64,000 bases of DNA from Erysipelothrix urinaevulpis (GTDB lineage Bacteria > Bacillota_I > Bacilli_A > Erysipelotrichales > Erysipelotrichaceae), in the NCBI RefSeq assembly GCF_009828835.1, contig NZ_WTTB01000005.1, forward strand, positions 1 to 64,000. Direction: 5' to 3'. Positions 36,845 through 46,058 of the stretch are shown piece after piece. Below the pieces are notes generated by a model. That model was given only the letters and a program-made list of their open reading frames with translations, did not search any database and was not told the origin of the DNA. Position 1 is the first letter of the stretch; each line of letters begins with the position of its first letter. Both the position numbers and the translations under genes were made by a program.

Positions 36845-38252
36845 TGACTTCACCCCATTGGTGATGGAATGATCCTTCTTTATCAATTCTTTCAAACGTA
36901 TGAGCACCAAAATAGTCACGTTGAGCTTGAATTAAATTGGCATTTGAACGTCCTTGACGATAAGCGTCAAAATAAGCAATTGCATTGGTAAATGCAGGAA
37001 TGCTTACGCCATTTTTAATGGCTAAAACACTGACTTCACGAAGACTATCTTGATAATCAATCAATGTATTTTTGAATGCTTCATCAAGCATTAAGTTGTG
37101 AAGTTTAGGATTTTTGGTATAAGCATCAGCAATTCGATTTAAGAAACGGGCACGAATAATGCATCCTTCTCTAAATATTTTCGCAATACTACTAAAATCT
37201 AAATCCCAATCATGTTCAATAGCAGCATTTTTCATCAAATCAAAGCCTTGGGCATATGCAATAATTTTACTTGCATAAAGCGCCTGACGAATTTTTTCAA
37301 CCAGTTCTTGGTTCTTTTCTACATCGTTTTCAAGGTTTACATTTAGCAAATCTTCAGCAAATACACGTTGATCTTTTTGAGCTGACATGAAGCGAGCAAA
37401 CACAGATGAAGCGAGTAAAGATGCGTCGGTTCCGGTATTTAAAGCTTCTTCAACTGTCCATTTACCAGTTCCTTTTTGAGCTGCTTTATCTAAAACAACG
37501 TCAATTAAATCAGCGTCGCTATCAGGGTCTTTGACTTTGAAAATATCTGCAGTTATTTCAATAAGGTAGCTTTCGAGTTCGCCTTGATTCCAATAATTAA
37601 AGATATCGGCTAACTCAGCATTACTGAAATTCCCTAAATTTTTAAGTAATGAATATGATTCAGCAATCAATTGCATGTCAGCATATTCGATTCCGTTATG
37701 AACCATTTTGACATAATGACCTGCACCATTATCACCAATGTATGCACAACATGCTTCACCATCTTTTTTTGCTGCTATTTTTTCTAGAATTTCTGAAACA
37801 TGCGCGTATGCGTCTTCGCTTCCTCCAGGCATAATTGCAGGACCAAAACGAGCACCTTCTTCACCACCTGAAATCCCAACACCTAAGAATTTGAAACCTC
37901 GTTCTTCAACTTCTTGAGTTCGACGAATGGTATCATTAAAGTTTGAATTACCACCATCCATGATGATATCGTCTTTATCCAAAAGGACAGTTAGTGATTC
38001 GATCACTTTATCGACTGGGGCACCTGCCTGTACCATTAAGATAATTTTTCGTGGTTTTTCAAGTGAATCGACAAATTCTTCCATTGTTTTATATAAATGT
38101 AAATTTTTGTGTGGATTAGTTGCAAGGAAATCTTCTCCAACTTTTGTTGTACGATTATAAATGGCGACATCATAGCCATTGTCAGCAATGTTTAAGGCTA
38201 AGTTTGATCCCATTACCGCCAATCCGATTACTCCAATATTATTTTTTTTCAT
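36834..38252 (-). CDS. gnd: 6-phosphogluconate dehydrogenase (decarboxylating)
   Basis: Converts 6-phosphogluconate to ribulose-5-phosphate and CO2 with NADP. The 472-residue protein has the NADP motif GVIGLAVMGSNLALN, the DGGNSNFNDT loop, the substrate motif GVGISGGEEGARFGP and the catalytic KMVHNGIEYADMQ (Lys and nearby Asn). The C-terminal tail YRQGRSNANLIQAQRDYFGAHTFERID is typical. AGGAGG precedes ATG 38252. It precedes and overlaps zwf by 11 bases. 6-phosphogluconolactonase is not encoded in this window. Confidence 0.97.
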   Translation of the reverse strand: MKKNNIGVIGLAVMGSNLALNIADNGYDVAIYNRTTKVGEDFLATNPHKNLHLYKTMEEFVDSLEKPRKIILMVQAGAPVDKVIESLTVLLDKDDIIMDGGNSNFNDTIRRTQEVEERGFKFLGVGISGGEEGARFGPAIMPGGSEDAYAHVSEILEKIAAKKDGEACCAYIGDNGAGHYVKMVHNGIEYADMQLIAESYSLLKNLGNFSNAELADIFNYWNQGELESYLIEITADIFKVKDPDSDADLIDVVLDKAAQKGTGKWTVEEALNTGTDASLLASSVFARFMSAQKDQRVFAEDLLNVNLENDVEKNQELVEKIRQALYASKIIAYAQGFDLMKNAAIEHDWDLDFSSIAKIFREGCIIRARFLNRIADAYTKNPKLHNLMLDEAFKNTLIDYQDSLREVSVLAIKNGVSIPAFTNAIAYFDAYRQGRSNANLIQAQRDYFGAHTFERIDKEGSFHHQWGEVNED

Positions 38253-38339
38253 TTTTTCCTCCTATTTAACATACTCTATTGTACAAGAAAAGTGTGGGAT
38301 AAACTAGTGGATTGAATTACAAAGGGTAGCTCATGACAA

Positions 38340-38380
38340 TAAAAAACTCAGAATTTAAGAAAGTTTTTAAATGCTGAGTT
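38340..38380 (-). terminator. Intrinsic terminator of gpmA
   Basis: On the minus strand AACTCAG-C-ATTTAA pairs with TTAAAT-T-CTGAGTT (one internal mismatch), followed by TTTTTT. It ends the gpmA transcript before gnd. Confidence 0.85.
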
Positions 38381-38402
38381 AGTGTTTATGATTGATTGAT
38401 GA

Positions 38403-39092
38403 TTAGGCATCTAAGTAGTGGTGGTTAATGACATTGAAATTTTCATCAAATTCGATGATGAGTGGTACACCAGTTGGTATGTTTAAAGAAATAATGTCAG
38501 TATCACTTATCTTTAAAAAGTATTTCATTAATGCGCGAATTGAATTACCATGAGCAGCTATGATAACATTTTCTCCCGCTATGATTTGAGGTTTAATGGT
38601 TGATTCAAAATAAGGTACAACGCGTTGAATCGTTTCTTTTAATGATTCAGTGAGTGGTAATTCATGCTCATCAATCCTTTGATAAGCAGATTGATTTCTT
38701 GGTGCTCGAGGATCATCCATTGTAAGTGCTGGTGGTTTTACATCAAACGAACGTCGCCAGATTAAAACTTGTTCATCACCATATTTTTCAGCTGTTTCTT
38801 GTTTGTTTAAACCTTGTAAAGCACCATAATGCCTTTCGTTTAAATGATAATCTTTTATAACAGGAATATACACAAGGTTCATCTCATTGAGAATGATATC
38901 AAGCGTATGGATTGCTCTTTTCAAAGTTGAGGTGTAAGCAATATCGAAACTAAAGTTTTGGTCTAAAAGGCGTTGGCCAGCTTGCTTGGCCTCATTTATC
39001 CCTTGGTTACTTAACTCAACATCCGTCCATCCTGTGAAGAGATTTTTTTTGTTCCAAAGACTTTCTCCATGTCTAATAATGACTAATTTCAT
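38403..39092 (-). CDS. gpmA: 2,3-bisphosphoglycerate-dependent phosphoglycerate mutase
   Basis: Interconverts 3- and 2-phosphoglycerate in glycolysis. The 229-residue protein starts [21 protein letters not shown], with the phosphorylated catalytic His, has the loop [18 protein letters not shown] and the second catalytic His in [14 protein letters not shown]. Length is that of the dPGM family. AGGAGG lies before the ATG. It is transcribed alone on the minus strand and is divergent from hsp20. Confidence 0.96.
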   Translation of the reverse strand: MKLVIIRHGESLWNKKNLFTGWTDVELSNQGINEAKQAGQRLLDQNFSFDIAYTSTLKRAIHTLDIILNEMNLVYIPVIKDYHLNERHYGALQGLNKQETAEKYGDEQVLIWRRSFDVKPPALTMDDPRAPRNQSAYQRIDEHELPLTESLKETIQRVVPYFESTIKPQIIAGENVIIAAHGNSIRALMKYFLKISDTDIISLNIPTGVPLIIEFDENFNVINHHYLDA

Positions 39093-39162
39093 AGTTTACC
39101 TCCTATATATAGTTTACACCATTTAAAAGGGAAAATGAAAAACTTGCTCAACCAAACATGAA

Positions 39163-39237
39163 ATAGCACTCAATGGTTGACAGTGCTAATAATCGTGGTA
39201 TAATTAAACCATAGCACTCGTACCTAGAGAGTGCCAA
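39163..39237 (+). promoter_or_regulatory. hsp20 promoter flanked by two CIRCE elements
   Basis: Two HrcA operators (consensus TTAGCACTC-N9-GAGTGCTAA) are present: ATAGCACTC-N9-CAGTGCTAA at 39163-39189 and ATAGCACTC-N9-GAGTGCCAA at 39211-39237. Between and over them lies the promoter: TTGACA 39177-39182 and TATAAT 39199-39204 (16 bp, extended TGg). The second element also overlaps the AAGGAGG ribosome site. Repression by HrcA and induction by heat are established for CIRCE; hrcA is not in the window. Confidence 0.95.
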
Positions 39238-39247
39238 GGAGGTAGAA

Positions 39248-39646
39248 ATGAGATATACAATGACGAATAGACCCCAAACTTTATTAGATGCGTTCTTAAA
39301 TGAGGAGCCAATAAGTTCATTTTCTTATGGAAACGAAATAGATATCTATAAAGAGAACCAAACCTATTTTGTAGAACTAGAAATGCCTGGCTTTAATAAA
39401 GAGGATATTCAGGTGGATTACCAAGGTGACATCTTGACGATTAAAGCAGAGCATCAAACGCAAGAGACATCAAGTGAAAAGGACTATTTCTATCAATCAC
39501 GACGTTACCAAAACGTCGATAGAAAAATAAGAATCAATGATGTTGATGGCACTGCAATAGAAGGTCATTATGAAAATGGTGTATTACGGTTAAGTCTGCC
39601 ATTACGTGTTGAAACTGATATTGTCAATAAAATCAGTATAAAATAA
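39248..39646 (+). CDS. hsp20: Hsp20 small heat-shock protein
   Basis: A 132-residue alpha-crystallin-type holdase that binds unfolding proteins. The crystallin domain runs from about residue 30 to 120, with VELEMPGFNKEDIQVDYQGDILTIKAEH near its start and ENGVLRLSLPL at its end, and the C-terminal IxI-like tail ends NKISIK. AAGGAGG precedes ATG 39248. Two CIRCE elements put it under heat-shock control by HrcA. It is monocistronic, with a terminator behind it. Confidence 0.95.
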   Translation: MRYTMTNRPQTLLDAFLNEEPISSFSYGNEIDIYKENQTYFVELEMPGFNKEDIQVDYQGDILTIKAEHQTQETSSEKDYFYQSRRYQNVDRKIRINDVDGTAIEGHYENGVLRLSLPLRVETDIVNKISIK

Positions 39647-39661
39647 TAAGAATAGTGTTAA

Positions 39662-39690
39662 TGGGTCCTTTTATCCAGGACCCTTTTTTT
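39662..39690 (+). terminator. Intrinsic terminator of hsp20
   Basis: GGGTCC and GGACCC form a six-bp GC-rich stem with a nine-base loop, followed by seven T. Confidence 0.9.
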
Positions 39691-39752
39691 GTACATTCAT
39701 TTTTTTATATTATTGAAAAGTAGTGGTATAATAATAAGAAAGGTGTGATGCA

Positions 39753-40895
39753 ATGCTTGATAAAGAAATATGTGACTTCATGAAGGAGATTGAACTGCAG
39801 CACGAACAAATCTATCTTGTGGGTGGTTATGTTCGTGATCAGTTTTTATCTGTTCAAACGTTTGATCTTGATATGGCAACCTCGATGCCAATCAAGCAAG
39901 TTGAGACACTTTTAAATCGGTTAGCCATTCCGATAACCTACCGCAATGAAAAATTTGGCACGATAAAAGTAAACATTAAAGACCAACCTGTTGAAATAAC
40001 TCAGTTTCGTTTTGAGCATGAGTATGTAGACTACCGAAAACCATCAAGAATCGAACCTATTTCAAGTCATCAGCTCGATTCACGTCGCAGAGATTTTACT
40101 GTGAATAGTCTTTATATGGATCGTAATGAACGGATTGATGATTTTCATGGGGGGCTTGACGATCTTCAAGCAAGAACTCTTAAAACAGTTCGCTGTCCAC
40201 ACGTTGTATTTAAAGAAGATGCCTTACGCCTCATCCGATTTTATCGCTTGATGGCACAGCTTGACTTTAAAGCAGAAAAAAATACTCTGTCTGCTGCAAA
40301 GCGAAACATTGAACTGATTCATCATCTATCGCTAATTCAGCGCAGAGATGAAATGATAAAATTATTATCATCACACAATTTTCTTAAAATATATAAATCT
40401 AATCAAGGTGAAATTCAATGTATCTTTGATCAAGCAAACTTGAGTGTAAAGCGACTGCATCCTAAAATGACCTGGCAGGAAAAACTTGTGGTTATTTACA
40501 AGCCAGAGAAGCTACGGGACCTTGTTAATGCATGGCAACTTAGCAAAAGTGAAAAGAATTATATTCTGTTACTAAGTCAGATGTATTATGATTATCAAGT
40601 GGAAAGTCTTGAATCAATGGCCGTTGATCATGGACCGACAGCATGGCTTTTATTTATGGAGTTTATGGTGAAGTATACACCTAATTTTAAAGAGAAAAAG
40701 CAGTTTTTGATGATGAAAGAAAAAAACAAGAATCCACTTGTGTTAGCTGTTAGATCTAAGGATTTAAAATCAATAAATATACCAGCAAATAAACGAAATC
40801 AGTTCTTAAATTATGCATGGTTTAGTGTGTTTTGGAATGGAACTGATAATACGAAAGAAACATTAATAGAAAAAATTAAAGAGGTGCAAAAATGA
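39753..40895 (+). CDS. cca: CCA tRNA nucleotidyltransferase
   Basis: Adds or repairs the 3' CCA end of tRNAs. The 380-residue class II enzyme has LVGGYVRDQFL (about 22-32), the catalytic FDLDMATS with two Asp residues, the DSRRRDFTVNSLYMD motif and the EDALRLIRFYRLMAQ neck region. AAAGGTGTGAT precedes ATG 39753; an extended -10 (TGgTATAAT, 39724-39732) lies upstream. Its last codons overlap the ATG of the ABC ATPase that follows (ATGA), an unexpected coupling of tRNA repair with a transporter. Confidence 0.95.
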   Translation: MLDKEICDFMKEIELQHEQIYLVGGYVRDQFLSVQTFDLDMATSMPIKQVETLLNRLAIPITYRNEKFGTIKVNIKDQPVEITQFRFEHEYVDYRKPSRIEPISSHQLDSRRRDFTVNSLYMDRNERIDDFHGGLDDLQARTLKTVRCPHVVFKEDALRLIRFYRLMAQLDFKAEKNTLSAAKRNIELIHHLSLIQRRDEMIKLLSSHNFLKIYKSNQGEIQCIFDQANLSVKRLHPKMTWQEKLVVIYKPEKLRDLVNAWQLSKSEKNYILLLSQMYYDYQVESLESMAVDHGPTAWLLFMEFMVKYTPNFKEKKQFLMMKEKNKNPLVLAVRSKDLKSINIPANKRNQFLNYAWFSVFWNGTDNTKETLIEKIKEVQK

Positions 40896-41593
40896 CATAC
40901 ATAAAAATGACAAACATTCATAAAAAATACCAAGTTGGTGATGTGGAAATTAAAGCAGTTGATGGTGTTGATATCGATATCAAAGAAGGAGAATTTGTTG
41001 TAATTGTTGGTCCTTCAGGAGCAGGAAAGACAACGGTCATGAATATTTTAGGTGGAATGGATTTGCCAAGTTCTGGTGAAGTTGTTGTGGATGAAAAAGA
41101 CATTTCAAAGCTAAAAGATAAAGCTATGACGCAATATCGCCGTGATGATGTTGGGTTTGTTTTTCAATCCTATAATCTTATCCCTAATCTTACAGCGATT
41201 GAAAATGTTGAGTTAGCGACACAAATATCTAAAGATGCGAAAGACCCGAAAGAAATCTTGGCACAAGTTGGTTTAGGCGATCGTATGCATAACTTTCCAG
41301 CTCAATTGAGTGGTGGAGAACAGCAACGGGTGGCGATTGCAAGAGCGATAGCAAAAAACCCAAAGTTGTTGTTATGTGATGAACCAACTGGAGCTCTAGA
41401 TACAGAAACAGGTAAAAATATCATGTCTGTTTTAAGAGCGTGCTCAGATGATTTTGGGATGACGGTTGTTATTATTACACACAACCCTGTGATCACTGAA
41501 ATTGCCGATCAAGTGATTGAAATTAAGAATGGTAAGGTTGAGCGTGCTTGGAATAACAAACATGTTAAAACGGTGGAACAAATAAAATGGTAA
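40892..41593 (+). CDS. MacB/LolD-type ABC ATPase
   Basis: A 233-residue ATPase of the MacB/FtsE/LolD class. Walker A GPSGAGKT, Q-loop FVFQSYNLIPNLTA, signature LSGGEQQR, Walker B LLLCDEPTGALD and H-loop IITHNP are all intact. These ATPases drive mechanotransmission by FtsX-type permeases and do not move substrates through the membrane themselves. The start ATG overlaps the cca stop, with AAAGAGGTG upstream; the end overlaps the permease by 7 bases. Its partner is the 955-aa permease just downstream. Confidence 0.93.
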   Translation: MTYIKMTNIHKKYQVGDVEIKAVDGVDIDIKEGEFVVIVGPSGAGKTTVMNILGGMDLPSSGEVVVDEKDISKLKDKAMTQYRRDDVGFVFQSYNLIPNLTAIENVELATQISKDAKDPKEILAQVGLGDRMHNFPAQLSGGEQQRVAIARAIAKNPKLLLCDEPTGALDTETGKNIMSVLRACSDDFGMTVVIITHNPVITEIADQVIEIKNGKVERAWNNKHVKTVEQIKW

Positions 41594-44454
41594 AAGATAT
41601 TTTTCGGGAAATAAAACAGAAATGGTTTCAGTTTCTGGCAATCGCAATCATCACCATGCTTGGCGTGGGTTTTTTCATTGGGATTCAAGTCACCGGGTAT
41701 GATATGCGCCAAACAGCAGATCTGTACATGGAAGAAAGTCATGTCATGGATTTGCAACTTCATCACAGTTTAGGTCTTGATACAGACATGATCAAAGAAC
41801 TGGAAAAGGTTATTGATGGTGAAATCTATGGTGTTTATGATGGCGATACTTATTTGAGTAATGAAAACTTCGATAATGTTGTGAAAGTCATCGAGTATAA
41901 TCAGAAAACTAAAAACGATCTTCGATTAATAGAAGGTCGTCTACCTCAAACAAAAGGTGAAACAGTTGTGGATGCAGTGATGAAAGATGCTCATAGATTG
42001 ACAATAGGGAGCAAATTAAAAGTTCATGAAGGAGATATCTTTAAAGAACAAGAAATCGAAGTTGTCGGTTTTGTAGAATCTACGCTCTATATGAATCTTG
42101 AACGAGGACAAAGTCGTTTGGGATCAGGCGGTGTTTCTGGTTTTATTTATCCGATTGAATTGGAGAAAGAAATTGACGTATATACGAGTGCTCGGATAAA
42201 ACTTAAAAATGAAAAGGATCTAGAGAAAGTTAAAATAAAAATAGAATCAATTGAAATGGAACTTTCAAATGATCGCTTTGAACGGTTGATTCAGCCAGAT
42301 AAGGAAAAGTTGGCTAATGCACAAAAAGAATTAGACGATAAAACCTTGGAAGCAAATGCTAAGTTTCGAGACGGAGAGCAAAAAATTCTAGCAAATGAAA
42401 TCAAGCTCAAAGATTCCTACGAGGAGTTAGAATCAGGCTTGCTGGAAATAGCTCAATCTCCTTTAAGTGGTGAAAATCTACAAGAACAACATGCGACAGC
42501 ACAGCGTTTGTTTGAAGATCAAAAAGGACAAGCGGAAAAGAAATTTGCTGCAGCTTATCAGGAAGCAAATGAACAAGAAAATCCAATAATTAAAGAACAA
42601 ATGCTTTTAGCAATCAAAGAAGAAGAACAAGCTGTAAATGAAGAATTTGCAAAGGCATCCCTTGGACTAAAGCAATTAAAAGAAGGAATTGATAAGTATA
42701 ACCAAGGTTTAAAAGAATTGGAAGCAGCAAAACTTACTCTACAAACTAACCGTTCACAAGCAAATCAAGAAATCGGTGAAGCTCAGATTAAAATTGATGA
42801 AGGCTATGAAAAAATTGCGCAAACAAGCCGGGGTAAAATGTACCTCCAAGATCGCGAAGATGTTTTAATTGGTTATCGAGAATTTTACCAAGATTCAGAC
42901 CGTATTGAAGCAATTGGTAAAGTGTTTCCACTAATATTCTTTGGTGTCGCAATTCTGGTAACGTTAAGCACAGTATCACGAATGATTGATGAGTCAAGAA
43001 TGCAGATGGGAGTTTATAAAGCATTGGGGTATTCATCGTTAGTATCCGCATTAAAATTTGTAGGGTTCACTGGTATTGCCTGGCTTTTAGGAAGTGTTGC
43101 TGGTCTTGGTATTGGTTTTTATATGATTCCTAAATTAATCTATAATGCGTATCGAATCATGTATCAAACCCCAGAACTTCACGATGGTTTAGTTATGAGC
43201 TATGCATGGCTGCCACTTTTTGTTAGTTTTATGTCCAGTGTCGGAGTTGCATTTGTTAAATCGATGAGTGTCAGTCGCAATAAAACTGCTCACTTGCTTC
43301 GCCCACCGATGCCAAAAGATGGACAACGAATATTTTTAGAACACTTGACAATCATCTGGGAACGATTGAGTTTCTTGTACAAAGTTAGTTTAAGAAATCT
43401 ATTCAGGAATAAAACACGATTCTTAATGACGATCGCTGGAATAGGGGGATCCTTTGGCTTACTTATAACAGGATTTGGTCTTAAGCATTCTATTTATTCG
43501 ATTGTTGACAAGCAATTTGATTCTATTATTCAATACGATGGAATGGTAATTTATGATGAAGGTGCTCAATATAACCATGACTTATTCGACGATTCGATTG
43601 ATTTAGCTTCGAAAACTGTCAAAGTAAACAATAATGATGTCAGTCTATATATAAGTGATGATATGAATAAACTGAGTGAGTATATCAAATTTGAAGATCG
43701 AAAAACTAAGCAAAAGATTGAAGTGAGTGAAGATAAAGTCGTTGTGACAGAAAAATTGGCTCTACTTAATAATTTACAGGTAGGCGATGACATTAGTTTC
43801 ACCTATAACGAAAAAGTATACGAAGTTGAAATAGGTGACATTGTTGAGAACTATGTTTTTCATTATATCTATATGCCTAAAAAAATACACAAAGAAATTA
43901 GTAAACAAGATGTAAAAAATAATGTAACACTCTTTAAATCAACTCAAGATCAAGAGTTGATGAATACAACATTATTTGAAAATGACAAAGTTTTGGCAGT
44001 CAATCACTTAAAAGACATGAGATCAACCTACAAAGATATGATGGGGAACTTCGATATCGTAATTTATGTCATTGTGGGGGCAGCATTTGCACTCGAATTA
44101 ATCGTTTTACTGAATCTAATCACAATGAATTTAAGTGAGCGTTATAAAGAAATGGCAACATTAAAAGTTTTAGGATTTTACCCAAAAGAACTTGCCTTGT
44201 ATCTCTTAAGAGAAAACATCATTTTAACATTTGTGAGTTTATTCTTTGGAGCTTTCTTTGGAAAATACCTACACCAGTTTGTTATTATAAATGCAGAAAT
44301 CGATGCAGTGATGTTTAACCGAGAATTGCTTTGGACAAGTTATATGTTTGCAGCTGTTTTAACACTTTCGCTCTCAATTATCATTAATTTACTCATGGCT
44401 AAAAAAGCAGATAAAGTAAACATGAGTGAAGCGTTAAAAACATTTGATGCATAG
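41587..44454 (+). CDS. FtsX-like permease with long extracellular coiled coil
   Basis: A 955-residue permease of the MacB/FtsX superfamily, partner of the preceding ATPase. TM1 is at about 12-32. A MacB-like outer domain and a long Glu/Lys/Gln-rich coiled coil (about 235-425) follow, then an FtsX domain with three helices (about 450-585), another helix (about 620-645), a second outer domain (about 645-830) and a final FtsX domain (about 830-945). Such large proteins occur in Firmicutes as peptide-resistance or envelope-handling systems; without a linked two-component system its role is open. Confidence 0.9.
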   Translation: MVKDIFREIKQKWFQFLAIAIITMLGVGFFIGIQVTGYDMRQTADLYMEESHVMDLQLHHSLGLDTDMIKELEKVIDGEIYGVYDGDTYLSNENFDNVVKVIEYNQKTKNDLRLIEGRLPQTKGETVVDAVMKDAHRLTIGSKLKVHEGDIFKEQEIEVVGFVESTLYMNLERGQSRLGSGGVSGFIYPIELEKEIDVYTSARIKLKNEKDLEKVKIKIESIEMELSNDRFERLIQPDKEKLANAQKELDDKTLEANAKFRDGEQKILANEIKLKDSYEELESGLLEIAQSPLSGENLQEQHATAQRLFEDQKGQAEKKFAAAYQEANEQENPIIKEQMLLAIKEEEQAVNEEFAKASLGLKQLKEGIDKYNQGLKELEAAKLTLQTNRSQANQEIGEAQIKIDEGYEKIAQTSRGKMYLQDREDVLIGYREFYQDSDRIEAIGKVFPLIFFGVAILVTLSTVSRMIDESRMQMGVYKALGYSSLVSALKFVGFTGIAWLLGSVAGLGIGFYMIPKLIYNAYRIMYQTPELHDGLVMSYAWLPLFVSFMSSVGVAFVKSMSVSRNKTAHLLRPPMPKDGQRIFLEHLTIIWERLSFLYKVSLRNLFRNKTRFLMTIAGIGGSFGLLITGFGLKHSIYSIVDKQFDSIIQYDGMVIYDEGAQYNHDLFDDSIDLASKTVKVNNNDVSLYISDDMNKLSEYIKFEDRKTKQKIEVSEDKVVVTEKLALLNNLQVGDDISFTYNEKVYEVEIGDIVENYVFHYIYMPKKIHKEISKQDVKNNVTLFKSTQDQELMNTTLFENDKVLAVNHLKDMRSTYKDMMGNFDIVIYVIVGAAFALELIVLLNLITMNLSERYKEMATLKVLGFYPKELALYLLRENIILTFVSLFFGAFFGKYLHQFVIINAEIDAVMFNRELLWTSYMFAAVLTLSLSIIINLLMAKKADKVNMSEALKTFDA

Positions 44455-44459
44455 AATAA

Positions 44460-44488
44460 TTGACAAAAACAAAAAATCTTTGTAGAAT
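44460..44488 (+). promoter_or_regulatory. Promoter of the CNNM/CorC gene
   Basis: TTGACA (44460-44465) and TAGAAT (44483-44488) are spaced by exactly 17 bp. They lie just after the FtsX-type gene and about 110 bases before the CNNM gene, leaving a leader of roughly 100 nt. Confidence 0.82.
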
Positions 44489-44516
44489 TAATGAAACTAA
44501 TCTAATGGAGGAATGA

Positions 44517-44567
44517 ATGTGGAACATAATGAAGAGGACAGTTGTCCCTTGCCCAGTATTTTGTTAA
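44517..44567 (+). CDS. Candidate leader peptide (16 aa) before CNNM gene
   Basis: An ATG at 44517 lies five bases after GGAGG (44507-44511) and opens a 16-codon frame, MWNIMKRTVVPCPVFC, ending in TAA. An alternative ATG at 44513, in another frame, would give 29 residues ending in an ATGA overlap with the downstream gene, but is too close to the GGAGG. A near-palindrome, GGACAGTTGTCC (44537-44548), lies inside. Short peptides before magnesium transporters can act as sensors, but this is inferred only. Confidence 0.4.
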   Translation: MWNIMKRTVVPCPVFC

Positions 44568-44598
44568 ATAAACTAATCACAGATAGAGGTGAACGACA

Positions 44599-45930
44599 AT
44601 GATGGTACAAGTTGCGTTACTTCTCTTGTTAGTCCTTTTTAATGGATTCTTCTCAGGAAGTGAAATTGCATTTATATCGATTAATAATTCTAAATTAAAA
44701 AGCATGGCTGAAGAAGGTCATAAGAAAGCAAAGATTGTGCTAAGTTTGAAAGAAGTGCCGAATCTTTTCTTATCCACCATCCAAATTGGTGTTTCTTTAG
44801 CAAGTGTTCTTTCAGGGGTTTTTGCTTCTGAAGCTTTCGCTACGGAATTGAGTAATTGGATTTTAACATTTAGTAATGTTTCAATCACGGTTATTAAACC
44901 GTTATCAATGTTTTTAATTACACTCATTACATCGTACTTAATGTTGGTGTTTGGAGAACTGGTTCCAAAGCGAATTGCAATGTCAAACCCTGAAGGTTTC
45001 GCTTTTGTGGTCGTTTATCCATTATGGGTTCTATCAAAGATAAGCAATCCTATTGTTAAATTTTTATCCTTTTCAACCAATCTTGTTTTGAGACTTGTTG
45101 GCATTGACCCTGATAAAGTTGGTGAAGAGGTTACAGAAGAAGAAATTCGAATTATGGTTGATGCTGGTGAGATAAACATTAGCGAAAAAGAAATGATCAA
45201 CAATATCTTTGAATTTGATAATTTAGAAGTTTCAGATATTATGACGCACCGAACAGAGGTCGTTGCGTTAGAGTCAACAGCTAATTTCGAAGAAGTTATG
45301 AATTTAGTAAATGAAGAACGATATACTCGCTATCCAGTTTATGAAGAAAACATGGATAATGTTATCGGTATTATTCATTTACGAGACTTACTGCGATATA
45401 TTAGAAAAAATGGTGGCCATGAATTTGTAATGGCGGAGTTAATTCGTGAACCATATTTTGTTCCGGATTCAAAACGAACGGATCAGTTATTTAAGGAATT
45501 ACAAAACCACAAAACCCATATGGCGATTGTTATTGATGAGTATGGGGGAACAGCTGGAATTGTAACCATGGAAGATTTAATTGAAGAAATCATGGGAAAT
45601 ATTCTTGATGAATATGACGATGAAGAAGATGAATACGATGTTGTCGCGGTCCATGAAGGGGAATATCTTGTTGATGGTGCAACGGATATTGAAGATTTAG
45701 AAGAAGTCATTGAAATTGGTTTACCAATTGATGATTATGATACAGTCAGTGGCTTTATCATCGGACAGTTAGGTCGAATACCAACACTTGAAGATGTCGA
45801 AGAAGATACATCAGATTTTGTATATCATGGTTATTTGTTTTCCATTGTTGATGTTGATGAAAAAGTTATCTCTAAAGTACGAGTGACACAACACGAAGAC
45901 TATGATGATGAAGAAGAGGAAGCAGAATAG
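44599..45930 (+). CDS. CNNM/CorC-type membrane protein (DUF21-CBS-CorC_HlyC)
   Basis: A 443-residue protein of the CNNM/CorC family, which includes Mg2+ exporters such as MpfA. Order: DUF21 membrane domain (about 1-190, opening FNGFFSGSEIAFISINNSKL), a CBS pair (about 205-330, with HRTEVVAL and IVIDEYGGTAGIVTMEDL) and a CorC_HlyC domain (about 345-430). The C-terminus is very acidic (DDEEEEAE). GAGGTGA precedes ATG 44599; ATG 44602 is also possible. A strong promoter lies 110 bases upstream. Mg2+ transport is family knowledge. Confidence 0.9.
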   Translation: MMVQVALLLLLVLFNGFFSGSEIAFISINNSKLKSMAEEGHKKAKIVLSLKEVPNLFLSTIQIGVSLASVLSGVFASEAFATELSNWILTFSNVSITVIKPLSMFLITLITSYLMLVFGELVPKRIAMSNPEGFAFVVVYPLWVLSKISNPIVKFLSFSTNLVLRLVGIDPDKVGEEVTEEEIRIMVDAGEINISEKEMINNIFEFDNLEVSDIMTHRTEVVALESTANFEEVMNLVNEERYTRYPVYEENMDNVIGIIHLRDLLRYIRKNGGHEFVMAELIREPYFVPDSKRTDQLFKELQNHKTHMAIVIDEYGGTAGIVTMEDLIEEIMGNILDEYDDEEDEYDVVAVHEGEYLVDGATDIEDLEEVIEIGLPIDDYDTVSGFIIGQLGRIPTLEDVEEDTSDFVYHGYLFSIVDVDEKVISKVRVTQHEDYDDEEEEAE

Positions 45931-46058
45931 CTTTCTTTTTTTTTTGGTAATAAACCACTTAAATACAGTATATATTTCAGTGCTTATTAATTTTGTAAAC
46001 ATATTGTTTGTAAAAAAATGAGAGTTTTGTAATAATAAAAACAGAAACGAGGTAAAGT

